A stretch of DNA of 42,556 nucleotides, taken from assembly GCA_905236805.1 (NCBI GenBank), contig CAJOPH010000072.1, forward strand, positions 1 through 42,556. The letters are read 5' to 3'. The position numbers and the translations under genes were made by a program. The notes under the pieces were generated by a model. The model did no database searches. It saw only the letters and a program-made list of their open reading frames with translations, and was not told where the DNA came from. The DNA comes from an uncultured Eubacterium sp. Lineage in GTDB: Bacteria > Bacillota > Clostridia > Lachnospirales > Lachnospiraceae. This document shows positions 1-8,181 of the stretch, piece after piece (the first letter of the stretch is position 1; every line of letters begins with the position of its first letter).

Positions 1-35
1 AAAAGCTTTATTGAAAATGCAAAAAAAAAATCTAT

Positions 36-111
36 GGAACTGTAGAATAATAAGTTGTGCATATGAACGAAAAGACAAGTCAAAATGTGCAATTTATTGT
101 TCTATAGTTCC
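36..111. repeat. Long inverted repeat (27-bp arms 36-62 / 85-111, 22-nt loop) next to the last gene's stop codon; possible operon terminator on the minus strand (A10 on plus at 21-30 = T10 on minus)
   Basis: ggaactgtagaataataagttgtgcat / atgtgcaatttattgttctatagttcc. All 27 positions pair as Watson-Crick or G.U in plus-strand RNA; 22/27 pair on the minus strand, followed by a T-run. Confidence 0.75.
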
Positions 112-797
112 TATTCATGAGTAATGCTCTTAAGAACCGAAAGCTCCATCGTGTATACCTTATCCGCATACTCTTTTACGCCCTCTTCATGGGTAACAAC
201 AAAAACTCCCGCTCCCTCATCCGCAGCCATCCTAAGAAGGGAAAGTACAAATCCTGTATTTTCGTCATCCAAATCTCCGGTGGGCTCATCCGCAAATATA
301 TAAGAGGGTTTTCTTACCAGGGCCCTCGCTATGGCCATCCTCCTCATCTCTCCGCCGGAAAGCTCCCCGGATGAGACATCCCTCAAATGAGCTATTTGCG
401 TCTTTTCCAACAGCCCTAATGCGTAGTTTTCCGAGTCGTTTTCAAGCTCATCATGGATTAGAAATGGGAGCATCACATTTTCCAGTACCGAAAAGTTTCC
501 CAAGGCGCTTTGTCCCTGGGGAACCACTCCCATCTTTTTTCGCCTCAGGGAGGATTGTTCATCATCAGGCAAAGAATAAATATCGATCCCATCCAAAAAG
601 ACGCACCCCGACGAAGGGGGAAGTATGCCGCATAGCATGTTCAAAAAAGTGGTCTTTCCGCTCCCGGACCTTCCCATCAGGGTGACAAACTCTCCTTCAT
701 TCAATGAAAAATCCGTTTCCTTTACGGCTACGAAGGTATTTGATTTTCCGGTTTTCCTTATGAATCTCTTTGAAATTTTTTTCGCTTCTATTCCCAT
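111..797 (-). CDS. ABC transporter ATP-binding protein (MacB/LolD-type)
   Basis: Walker A GRSGSGKTT, signature SGGEMRR, Walker B YIFADEPTGDLD. Confidence 0.93.
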   Translation of the reverse strand: MGIEAKKISKRFIRKTGKSNTFVAVKETDFSLNEGEFVTLMGRSGSGKTTFLNMLCGILPPSSGCVFLDGIDIYSLPDDEQSSLRRKKMGVVPQGQSALGNFSVLENVMLPFLIHDELENDSENYALGLLEKTQIAHLRDVSSGELSGGEMRRMAIARALVRKPSYIFADEPTGDLDDENTGFVLSLLRMAADEGAGVFVVTHEEGVKEYADKVYTMELSVLKSITHE

Positions 798-854
798 GCC
801 CCTATTCCCATGACTCTATTCCCACGCTATTATTCCCATGTTTCTATTCCCATC
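789..854 (-). repeat. Five tandem repeats with exact 14-bp period at the ATPase translation start
   Basis: TATTCCCAT/CG/C units begin at 789, 803, 817, 831 and 845 on the plus strand; minus-strand unit is ATGGGAATAnnnnC. Confidence 0.95.
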
Positions 855-2043
855 AGTTCCCCTCTCTTAATACGGTTCCGGCATCTATTCTGCTAAGCCG
901 TACCGCGCTTATCCCTGCGCTGATGGCCCCCGCCGACACGGACAAGAGGAAAGATCCCACAAAAATCCCCACCAGACTCCCTGCGCCAGGCATAAGGAAA
1001 GGAAGACCCATGAGATCTTCTATCAGTGTCCTAAAAGGCACCATTATCAAAAGACCGAGCAAAGCGCCCAAAAGACCCCCTATGCCTATGAGGATCCCCG
1101 CCTCTTTCATCACCAGGGAAAGAAGCTTTTTCCTTGAGGCTCCAATGACCCTCATTATGGCAAATTCCCTCTTTCGTTCATTGGTGATCATGGCAAACGA
1201 AATGATCATGATCACGGCACACAGGACCCAAAGCGCAACAATAAGAATACCTATCACAGAAGATGTTCCCTTAAGGCTCATCTGGACATCCGTTATCATA
1301 TCATCCGTCTTTACCGCCACTACTTTCCTGACGTGAAGGTTTATGTCATTTAGCACCTCATCTACCGTATATCCTTCCGCTACCTTGATAAGGACACAGG
1401 AAACCACATTGTCAGGATCTACGTCATATAGATTCATCTTTTTTCCCACCGACGATGATATGAGCTCTTTTATGGTCTCCTCGGAAGTATATACGGTAGT
1501 ATCCATGGATGTTCCTGTCTTGTCAAGCTTTGCCACCACACTACAGTCCATGTCATAAAAGGTAAGTGTATCACCGACAAAGGCATTCAGGTCATTTCCC
1601 ACCACGATGTCCATTTTTTCAAGGTCTTTTCCATAGCTTTTTAATATCCAGGGCTGAACCGTAAAGTCGCTTTCGGGTTCTATCCCTATTATTTCCACGG
1701 GTATGGAACAGCAAGAAGAACTTAACGATGCCAGGTAAAACTGCGCGGAAATATTTCCTATGCCATCTAAGGACTTTATCTTGTCATAATATTTTTCATC
1801 CATGTAAAAATAGCCGGTATTTCCCTGGAGAACTATCCCTGAAAGGTTTGCCTTGGTGGTAGCCTCGTAAGGAACTACCATGATGTCAGCCCCCAGTCTG
1901 TCCTCCAGGGAAGAAAAACCATTCTTAAGCGAAAAAATCATAAAAGACCCCGAAAGCACCGCAAAGCTAAGAAGGAAGGATATGAAACAAAGCGCAAAGC
2001 TTCTTAAGGGTTTGTTTTTTATATTGGTAAGATAGATTCTCAT
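853..2043 (-). CDS. ABC transporter permease, FtsX/MacB family
   Basis: N-terminal TM, large extracytoplasmic domain, C-terminal FtsX-like TMs (RKREFAIMRVIGASRKKL). Confidence 0.9.
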   Translation of the reverse strand: MRIYLTNIKNKPLRSFALCFISFLLSFAVLSGSFMIFSLKNGFSSLEDRLGADIMVVPYEATTKANLSGIVLQGNTGYFYMDEKYYDKIKSLDGIGNISAQFYLASLSSSCCSIPVEIIGIEPESDFTVQPWILKSYGKDLEKMDIVVGNDLNAFVGDTLTFYDMDCSVVAKLDKTGTSMDTTVYTSEETIKELISSSVGKKMNLYDVDPDNVVSCVLIKVAEGYTVDEVLNDINLHVRKVVAVKTDDMITDVQMSLKGTSSVIGILIVALWVLCAVIMIISFAMITNERKREFAIMRVIGASRKKLLSLVMKEAGILIGIGGLLGALLGLLIMVPFRTLIEDLMGLPFLMPGAGSLVGIFVGSFLLSVSAGAISAGISAVRLSRIDAGTVLREGN

Positions 2044-2060
2044 GCTATATTCTTCCCGGC

Positions 2061-2669
2061 TTATTTCTTTTTCTTCCAGTCAGATACGGCCTTTGAGATA
2101 AGGTTTGTCAGGGAGTCTACCACAGCCACGATGATTATGAGCACCGCCATTACTATGACGAATGGCCTCATATACGCATGGCATCTCATATCGGCCATCA
2201 TGCAGAGGTTTATTAGTGTTCCCGGGATAACGGCCATAAGGGCGGCCGTAGGTATCATGGCCAGCGCCAAACCTGTTTTTACCTGCTTCCCGGGGATGAT
2301 AAGGAGAAGAAGGGACTGCAGGATGAGTATGATGCTGACACAAAATACTGCCTCTTGCGCCCAATGGCAGCTCATGATATTATCAGAATTCACGGCGCAT
2401 GCGGAAAAGACAGTCTTTACCCCTGCCATAAGGATGATACTCATGATCAAAAGGGATACTCCAAGTACATATGAAACGGTCTTTTTTCTCTTTGCATCCT
2501 TTGTTTCTTCCTTTTCTTTGACCTCATCTTCGGACACATAGACCTTGGCTTCCTTGGAAAAATCCTTATTATTTTGCCCTTGTTCTTCATTGACAGAGAC
2601 GCTTTTTATGTACTCTTCTTCTGTCCCATCCCCCTGATCTGCGGGAAGATTTTTTTCGTTTTCATTCAT
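2061..2669 (-). CDS. DUF4418-like multi-TM membrane protein with a charged N-terminal extension
   Basis: Four TM segments with conserved-looking Cys/His (SACAVNSDNIMSCHWAQEAVF, CMMADMRCHAY); family recognised from memory. Confidence 0.65.
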   Translation of the reverse strand: MNENEKNLPADQGDGTEEEYIKSVSVNEEQGQNNKDFSKEAKVYVSEDEVKEKEETKDAKRKKTVSYVLGVSLLIMSIILMAGVKTVFSACAVNSDNIMSCHWAQEAVFCVSIILILQSLLLLIIPGKQVKTGLALAMIPTAALMAVIPGTLINLCMMADMRCHAYMRPFVIVMAVLIIIVAVVDSLTNLISKAVSDWKKKK

Positions 2670-2672
2670 GTT

Positions 2673-3659
2673 TTAACACCTCCTAAACACATGATTTGAC
2701 AAATCAAAAGTGATTCCCGGATGGTTCCGCACTTCGCACTCCCACCGGAGAACAATATAATCATATTTTCCTGTTTGGTATTTATCCGTAAAATCTTTTG
2801 TCAGAAATTCGCCATCCCTTTCGTGGCTTGTGAAATTATTATCAGACTTCAGGTAATAATCATATCCGCCCGTCATTGCGTCCCAGGTAATGTCTGTATT
2901 GTAATACATCCCATCTACCTTTACAAGGTTCCATGAGTGGTATTCCTTTCCGTCATCATACCTGGCCTGCCCTGTCACTATCCTGTTATCTATCCCCGCC
3001 TCCTTGAGCATCCTATAGAAAAGAACGCAAAACCCCTGACAGACGGCGGTTTTTTTCATCAGGGCGTAATAGGCGGTGGATTTTTTGTGGTTGTAGGAAT
3101 TTTGCTTGTGAACTGTGTCATATGATACATTTTCCACTATGTAATCATGGATCCTTCTTACCTTTTGCTCATCCGTCATATCCTCCGTGAAGGAAAATGA
3201 ATCCATGACCTTTTCCACATTCAAGCTTAGTTCTTCTTCCCACAAAGGATAGGAATAATATTTCGGATAGATCTTCAAGAACTTTTTTTGGGGGTCTTTA
3301 TCCTCATATCCATATTCCAGATCATATCCTCCTATCTGGTACTTTAAATAATCCCCTTCGTCAGGCAGATCGCCATAGCTATACGCATCTTCCAACAATG
3401 AATCCGCAAGCTTTGATATTTCGGATATGTCCTTTTTTTCAGAGTAATACCTGACGGTAATATATTCAGAAAAACCTTTGAGTCCCTCCCGTAAAGTATA
3501 TACCACCTTGCTTCCATTTGAAAAATATTCAAAATATTTTTCATCGAGGTACTTATCTTCCGATGAAAGTCCTTTGCTGTCATATGGGGCACCGGAGGAT
3601 GATACTAAAAGGATTGCCGTCATTATAAAAATGATGGTCACCCTAATGGCTTTTTGCAT
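2673..3659 (-). CDS. Secreted transglutaminase-like domain protein
   Basis: Signal peptide; Cys-His-Asp triad candidates TAVCQGFC, EYHSWN, NTDITWD. Confidence 0.85.
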   Translation of the reverse strand: MQKAIRVTIIFIMTAILLVSSSGAPYDSKGLSSEDKYLDEKYFEYFSNGSKVVYTLREGLKGFSEYITVRYYSEKKDISEISKLADSLLEDAYSYGDLPDEGDYLKYQIGGYDLEYGYEDKDPQKKFLKIYPKYYSYPLWEEELSLNVEKVMDSFSFTEDMTDEQKVRRIHDYIVENVSYDTVHKQNSYNHKKSTAYYALMKKTAVCQGFCVLFYRMLKEAGIDNRIVTGQARYDDGKEYHSWNLVKVDGMYYNTDITWDAMTGGYDYYLKSDNNFTSHERDGEFLTKDFTDKYQTGKYDYIVLRWECEVRNHPGITFDLSNHVFRRC

Positions 3660-4332
3660 GTTTTCTCCAGATGGCTATTTTATTTGACCTTGCAAGCAGG
3701 TTGTCGATATTTATCTTCATGGGGCAGATATTCCTGCATGAGAGGGATTTGGCGCATTTATCATATATGTGGGTTTTGTAGTCTTTTGCCCTTTTTTCAT
3801 CATCCTCCTGAATAAACATCCTTGAAAGCGGCACCAAAAAGGCCGTCCCGTAAAAGTCCCCATCATGGTTAAATGAAGGACAGACCTCAAGGCACAGACC
3901 ACACTGGAGGCATTTTAATGACTCATAGGAATCTTCCACCGTGTTTTTTTTATCAAAAGAAGCATAATCTTTTATAAAAGCATCTGTCTCTAAGAGGTTT
4001 TTTTTCAATATGCTCCTATCTACCACGAGATCCTTTATCACGGGAAACTTCCTTAAGGGCTCTATGGTGATTACGCCCTTTTTATAATCCCCAATCTTTG
4101 CAGCGCATGCAAGGGATGGCTTTTGGTTTATCACCATGGCGCAGGCTCCGCATTTTTTCTGGAGGCAGCTGTGTTCAAAAAAGATTTTTCTTTCATCTTC
4201 AAGCCCTTTGTTTATTTCCAAAAGAACCGTGGATATCGCCATGTTAGATTCATCTGTTTCAAACTCAAATTCCTCCCAAAAAGGATCTTTGTTTTTTTCT
4301 TTTTGCCTTAAAATCCGTATCTTATACTTCAT
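3643..4332 (-). CDS. Succinate dehydrogenase/fumarate reductase-like iron-sulfur subunit
   Basis: [2Fe-2S] SCLQKKCGACAMVINQKPSLAC; ferredoxin motif CLQCGLCLEVCP; third cluster region CAKSLSCRNICP. Confidence 0.88.
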   Translation of the reverse strand: MKYKIRILRQKEKNKDPFWEEFEFETDESNMAISTVLLEINKGLEDERKIFFEHSCLQKKCGACAMVINQKPSLACAAKIGDYKKGVITIEPLRKFPVIKDLVVDRSILKKNLLETDAFIKDYASFDKKNTVEDSYESLKCLQCGLCLEVCPSFNHDGDFYGTAFLVPLSRMFIQEDDEKRAKDYKTHIYDKCAKSLSCRNICPMKINIDNLLARSNKIAIWRKHAKSH

Positions 4333-4337
4333 GACCT

Positions 4338-5927
4338 TTAATCTATTTCCTGAAGGGAAATGTTTATTTCTTCATCCCTGTATTCTGACACCGTTTTTTT
4401 CCGGTATTCTTCCCTGGTCTTTGGGTAATCGATCCTGTAATGAGCCCCCCTGCTTTCCTTTCGCAAGATGGCTGACTTTATCATGGCTTTTCCCAAGGTT
4501 AGTTTCTTTTTATCCATATTTTTACAGGCTTTTTCTTGAAGAAGCTCCATCTGGTTAAGACCTTCCTGGAGGGAGGATTCATCCCTTACTATGTCAAGAC
4601 ACTTTCTTAGTATTTCACCTGACCTTGCGGATATTTCGGGGTCATCTGTCCCATAGCTTAGGGGCTTTATTTCCTTATCCGAATCCCTCGAAAAATCATC
4701 CCAGGCGTCATTTTCCATGATGGTCTGTGCGGCCCTCTTACCCCCGTATATGGCCCCCATGGTGGAATTCCCCCCCAGCCTGTTTGCCCCATGGTAAAGG
4801 GATGTGGCTTCGCCTGATGCATAGAGGTTTTTTATGTTTGTCCTGTGCATTTCATCCGTGTCTATCCCTCCCATGAAATAATGAATTCCGGGGGATACTT
4901 TGACGGGTGTTTTTTTAGGGTCAATGGATAGGTAATCCATGATCTCATCCCTTAGGTCGGGGAGCTTTTCCTTCCAGGTCTTTTTGGAAAGACCCCTCAT
5001 GTCAAGGTAGATGGGGCTTTCATTTTCCTCATGGGATATAAAATACATCTCCCTCGATACCACATCCCTTGGCATAAGGTTCTTTAGCTCCGGATATTTT
5101 TCTTCCATGAAATAATATGGCTTTTTATCTTTTTCCACATAGAGCCTTCCGCCTTCCCCCCTGGCCGCCTCGGATATAAGGCACCTTTTCCCACTTATAC
5201 CGAAGGTGGTGGGATGGTACTGTATCATCTCAAGGTTTGAAAAACGAACCCCGCAGGAAAAAAGAATGGCCTGTACGAAGGCATTGTTCTGGGTGGTGCC
5301 GGTGGTAAATCCGGGAAACAGGCCGTTTAACCCCCCGCAGGCTATGATCACAGGTCCCCTTAAAAGAATGGGGCTGTGGGAAGGGGCGTATTCATCCGCA
5401 ATCCATGCTCCAAGGCAGGTATCCTTTTTTCCTTCGGGAAAAACAAGCCCCAAAAAGCAATGAGCGGAAAACCTCCTTACAAGCCCCATTTTTTCATATT
5501 TCCTGCACTCATCCGCAAGCGTATTTACAAGAATCCTTCCTGTTGAGCTCTTCGCGTAAGCCGTCCTTCGTTTCTTCTGTCCCCCGAAATACCTTTGCAC
5601 TATGCGCCCGGATTCCATATTAAAGGGCATCCCAATGGAATGGAGGTACTCTATTACCGAAGGGGCGTTTTGGGTAAGGTTTCTTACGGCCTTTGGGTTT
5701 GCAAGATATACCCCGCCTTTCATTGTATCATCGTAATGATCTTCTATGGTGTCTCCATCCCCCATGGTATCAAGGACCGCATTTATCCCTCCTTCCGCAA
5801 GGGTCGACTGGGAACGGTAGGAGTCCTGACGGGAAACAAGGTTTACGTGTATGTTGTGTTCCGCAAGGCTAATGGCGCAAGATAGGCCTGAGAGCCCCGC
5901 CCCTATTATGTTTGCTACCTTATCCAT
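4338..5927 (-). CDS. Fumarate reductase/succinate dehydrogenase-like flavoprotein; start reassigned to MDKVANIIGAG at 5927 (ORF track gives 5960)
   Basis: NIIGAGLSGLSCA dinucleotide fold, AEGGINAVL, IQYHPTTFG, EAARGEGG, SPGIHYFMGG, HGANRLGGNS. Confidence 0.88.
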   Translation of the reverse strand: MDKVANIIGAGLSGLSCAISLAEHNIHVNLVSRQDSYRSQSTLAEGGINAVLDTMGDGDTIEDHYDDTMKGGVYLANPKAVRNLTQNAPSVIEYLHSIGMPFNMESGRIVQRYFGGQKKRRTAYAKSSTGRILVNTLADECRKYEKMGLVRRFSAHCFLGLVFPEGKKDTCLGAWIADEYAPSHSPILLRGPVIIACGGLNGLFPGFTTGTTQNNAFVQAILFSCGVRFSNLEMIQYHPTTFGISGKRCLISEAARGEGGRLYVEKDKKPYYFMEEKYPELKNLMPRDVVSREMYFISHEENESPIYLDMRGLSKKTWKEKLPDLRDEIMDYLSIDPKKTPVKVSPGIHYFMGGIDTDEMHRTNIKNLYASGEATSLYHGANRLGGNSTMGAIYGGKRAAQTIMENDAWDDFSRDSDKEIKPLSYGTDDPEISARSGEILRKCLDIVRDESSLQEGLNQMELLQEKACKNMDKKKLTLGKAMIKSAILRKESRGAHYRIDYPKTREEYRKKTVSEYRDEEINISLQEID

Positions 5928-6466
5928 AAAATATAATACCCAATGAAGCCTGCCGCGCAAAACAGCATGACCACCGACAAAACGAACAAAATATCCCCCG
6001 AGTATTTTCTAAGGGAAGGTATCCCCAGGGAAATAAGGAGAGGGTTGATATTTGAAATAATATGAATGGCCAGGCATACAACAAAAACGAGGGAGATGAC
6101 CAGTTCAAAGGAACCAAACAAATTCAACCTGAAAAAACCATCCTCGCTTCTCCCCGCAAATATAAGTACGTGAAAAACCATGAAAAGGATAATGGCAAAT
6201 CCCGAAACCCTCCTTGCCCAAAAGACAAGGTTTTCCCTGAAATAATATACACCGCTTTTTTTTATGGTTCTTAAGGAATCCGCGGTAAGCTTTGCCCCTA
6301 TCAGTATATGGATAAATGCCAGGATCACAAAAAGGTTTGTGGCCACAATAAGCAGCATGCTTCCCCCTTCCATGATATTAAGCATCATGAATGCACCTGA
6401 TATGGCATGAATCAGGAAAGTCAGCATCATAGCCCCCGTGATTATTGAATTTATCCTTCTCATCAT
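5915..6466 (-). CDS. SdhC/FrdC-like cytochrome b membrane anchor
   Basis: Multi-TM protein with His in membrane segments (MMLTFLIHAISG, LAFIHILIG, MVFHVLIFAG, CLAIHIIS); overlaps flavoprotein start. Confidence 0.75.
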   Translation of the reverse strand: MMRRINSIITGAMMLTFLIHAISGAFMMLNIMEGGSMLLIVATNLFVILAFIHILIGAKLTADSLRTIKKSGVYYFRENLVFWARRVSGFAIILFMVFHVLIFAGRSEDGFFRLNLFGSFELVISLVFVVCLAIHIISNINPLLISLGIPSLRKYSGDILFVLSVVMLFCAAGFIGYYILWIR

Positions 6467-6969
6467 TTGATCCCTTCTGTTTCGGATACGTCTATTTTAA
6501 TTATGCCGTCTATTCCTTCAAGGGTCTTTGCCCCATACATATCATAATACTCCTTGGACATGATGATGATATCAAACCGCTTAGCTTCCGCCTTTGAAAG
6601 CATCATGGTCGCTTCCTTGATATACACCTTCATCTGGTTTTCGGGAAGGTGGGACATAAAGCTTTCAGCCATGGTCTCTCCCTGCTCATCACCCTTTGCC
6701 ACATAAGCCCTTATGTCCTCAAAGAGAAATGAAATCTCTTCTCCTTTGAAAAAGCAAATCCAGGTCTTTAGGTTATCTTCGTCAGGATGCATGTCTTTAT
6801 TTATAAAGACCACAAATTTTCCCGAAGGCTCATCCAGTGCCACAGATGCCGAAGATACTGCATCCTCCCCCGAAACAAGGGTTTGGAAAAAGGGGGAGGT
6901 AAGAAATGGAACCCCCAGCATTATGAAAAGGGACAAAAAAACAATGATTATATGCTTGATCAGGTTCAT
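6463..6969 (-). CDS. Uncharacterised protein with N-terminal signal/anchor
   Basis: 168-aa ORF in operon; ATGA overlap with the next gene; N-terminal hydrophobic segment. Confidence 0.75.
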   Translation of the reverse strand: MNLIKHIIIVFLSLFIMLGVPFLTSPFFQTLVSGEDAVSSASVALDEPSGKFVVFINKDMHPDEDNLKTWICFFKGEEISFLFEDIRAYVAKGDEQGETMAESFMSHLPENQMKVYIKEATMMLSKAEAKRFDIIIMSKEYYDMYGAKTLEGIDGIIKIDVSETEGIK

Positions 6970-6977
6970 AATACATA

Positions 6978-7436
6978 TTATTCTTCTGCCTGGGAGAGGG
7001 CATCTTCCACGGCTTCCTTAAACTCTTCGTAATTGATGGTGGCTCCCGATATGGCGTCAACCCCTGAAAGGGAGCCTGTTTCTACCAGCTGCGCCGCATA
7101 TTCATCGCAGGCGGCCACAGCCTTTTGGGCCTTGGTGTAATAATCCTGGTTTGCCACGGCTCCGCCTTCCTTGCCATATTCTGAATCCTTCAAAGTTCCA
7201 TCCAGCATATAGGTTTGGTAGGTACACTCTGATATCGCACCGTCCTTGACAGTGATATTTACGATGCCGTACCCATTTCCCTCTTCAGAATCATCTTCCC
7301 CCTCTTGCGTATGCTCCTGGCTTTTTCCTTCATAGGATCCATCCACATAAGATTTGGGCTCTGATGAGCCGCAGGCAAAGAAAATACAAGAAGAGATGGC
7401 AACTGTCAATATAAAGGTTAAATTCTTTTTAAGCAT
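6978..7436 (-). CDS. FMN-binding domain lipoprotein
   Basis: Lipobox-like ISSCIFFACGSS; C-terminal GVDAISGATINYEEFKEAVEDAL typical of FMN_bind. Confidence 0.85.
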   Translation of the reverse strand: MLKKNLTFILTVAISSCIFFACGSSEPKSYVDGSYEGKSQEHTQEGEDDSEEGNGYGIVNITVKDGAISECTYQTYMLDGTLKDSEYGKEGGAVANQDYYTKAQKAVAACDEYAAQLVETGSLSGVDAISGATINYEEFKEAVEDALSQAEE

Positions 7437-7465
7437 CTGTAACTCCTAAAATCACGCTATGATTT

Positions 7466-8179
7466 TTATTCATTACCTTTTTCGGTAAGCGTTATCTTTT
7501 TTATTTTTCCCGTAAAGTTTTCATTTACTATTTCGTGGTCATATTTACCGGACCTTAAAACCATAGTCCTTTGCGCCACCTCGGCCACCTCCGGGTTATG
7601 TGTGACCACTACCAGCGTAGTCCCTTCCGCATGAAGCTTCCTAAAGAGCTCGACCACTATCTCCTCGTTCTTCTCATCGAGGTTTCCCGTGGGCTCATCT
7701 GCCAAAATGATCTCCGGATAATTTATAAGGGCTCTTGCCACGCAAACCCTCTGCTGCTCTCCTCCCGAAAGCTGGGAGGGAAGGTGGTGTGCCCTGTCCA
7801 AAAGTCCTACCCTGTCCAAAGCCTCCAGGGCTTCTTTTTCATCGGGCACGCTGTGGTAATACTGGGATACCATGACATTTTCCACGGCCGTTAAGTATTG
7901 GATCAAATGGAACTGCTGGAATATAAGGCCTATCTTATCCCTCCTTATGGCGGTAAGCTGCTTCGAGCTAAGCTTCGTAAGATCCTCACCGTCCAGAAGA
8001 ACCTCTCCTTCTGATGCATGATCCATACAGCCTATGATATTCATCATGGTACTTTTCCCCGAACCGGAAGGTCCCATGATGGAGACCCACTCTCCCTTTT
8101 CAACGGAAAAGTTCACATGGTCTAAGGCATACAGTTTTCCGTATATCTTGCAAACGTCTTTTAATTCCAATAAACTCAT
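7466..8179 (-). CDS. ABC transporter ATP-binding protein
   Basis: GPSGSGKSTMMN, LSGGEQQRVCVARAL, ILADEPTGNLD. Confidence 0.95.
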   Translation of the reverse strand: MSLLELKDVCKIYGKLYALDHVNFSVEKGEWVSIMGPSGSGKSTMMNIIGCMDHASEGEVLLDGEDLTKLSSKQLTAIRRDKIGLIFQQFHLIQYLTAVENVMVSQYYHSVPDEKEALEALDRVGLLDRAHHLPSQLSGGEQQRVCVARALINYPEIILADEPTGNLDEKNEEIVVELFRKLHAEGTTLVVVTHNPEVAEVAQRTMVLRSGKYDHEIVNENFTGKIKKITLTEKGNE

Positions 8180-8181
8180 GT

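Noticed and set aside
789-854. 14-bp repeats or ATCAAT array as a CRISPR
   Set aside because: Repeat units are far too short, spacers are 4-7 nt, and there are no cas genes.
770-1336. Plus-strand ORFs such as 770-1336 (188 aa), 22889-23386, 30586-31455 and others
   Set aside because: They are antisense shadows of strongly supported minus-strand genes, with low-complexity or unfamiliar translations and no recognisable domains.
4338-5927. Flavoprotein as L-aspartate oxidase (NadB)
   Set aside because: The missing FAD-His fits NadB, but tight linkage to a cytochrome b anchor and a FrdB-type Fe-S protein, and no nadA/nadC nearby, favour a fumarate-reductase-like complex. Not fully excluded.
5928-5960. 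ORF-track N-terminal extension MRGRLHWVLYF of the flavoprotein
   Set aside because: It overlaps the cytochrome b reading frame, and the dinucleotide-binding fold begins right after MDKVANIIGAG.
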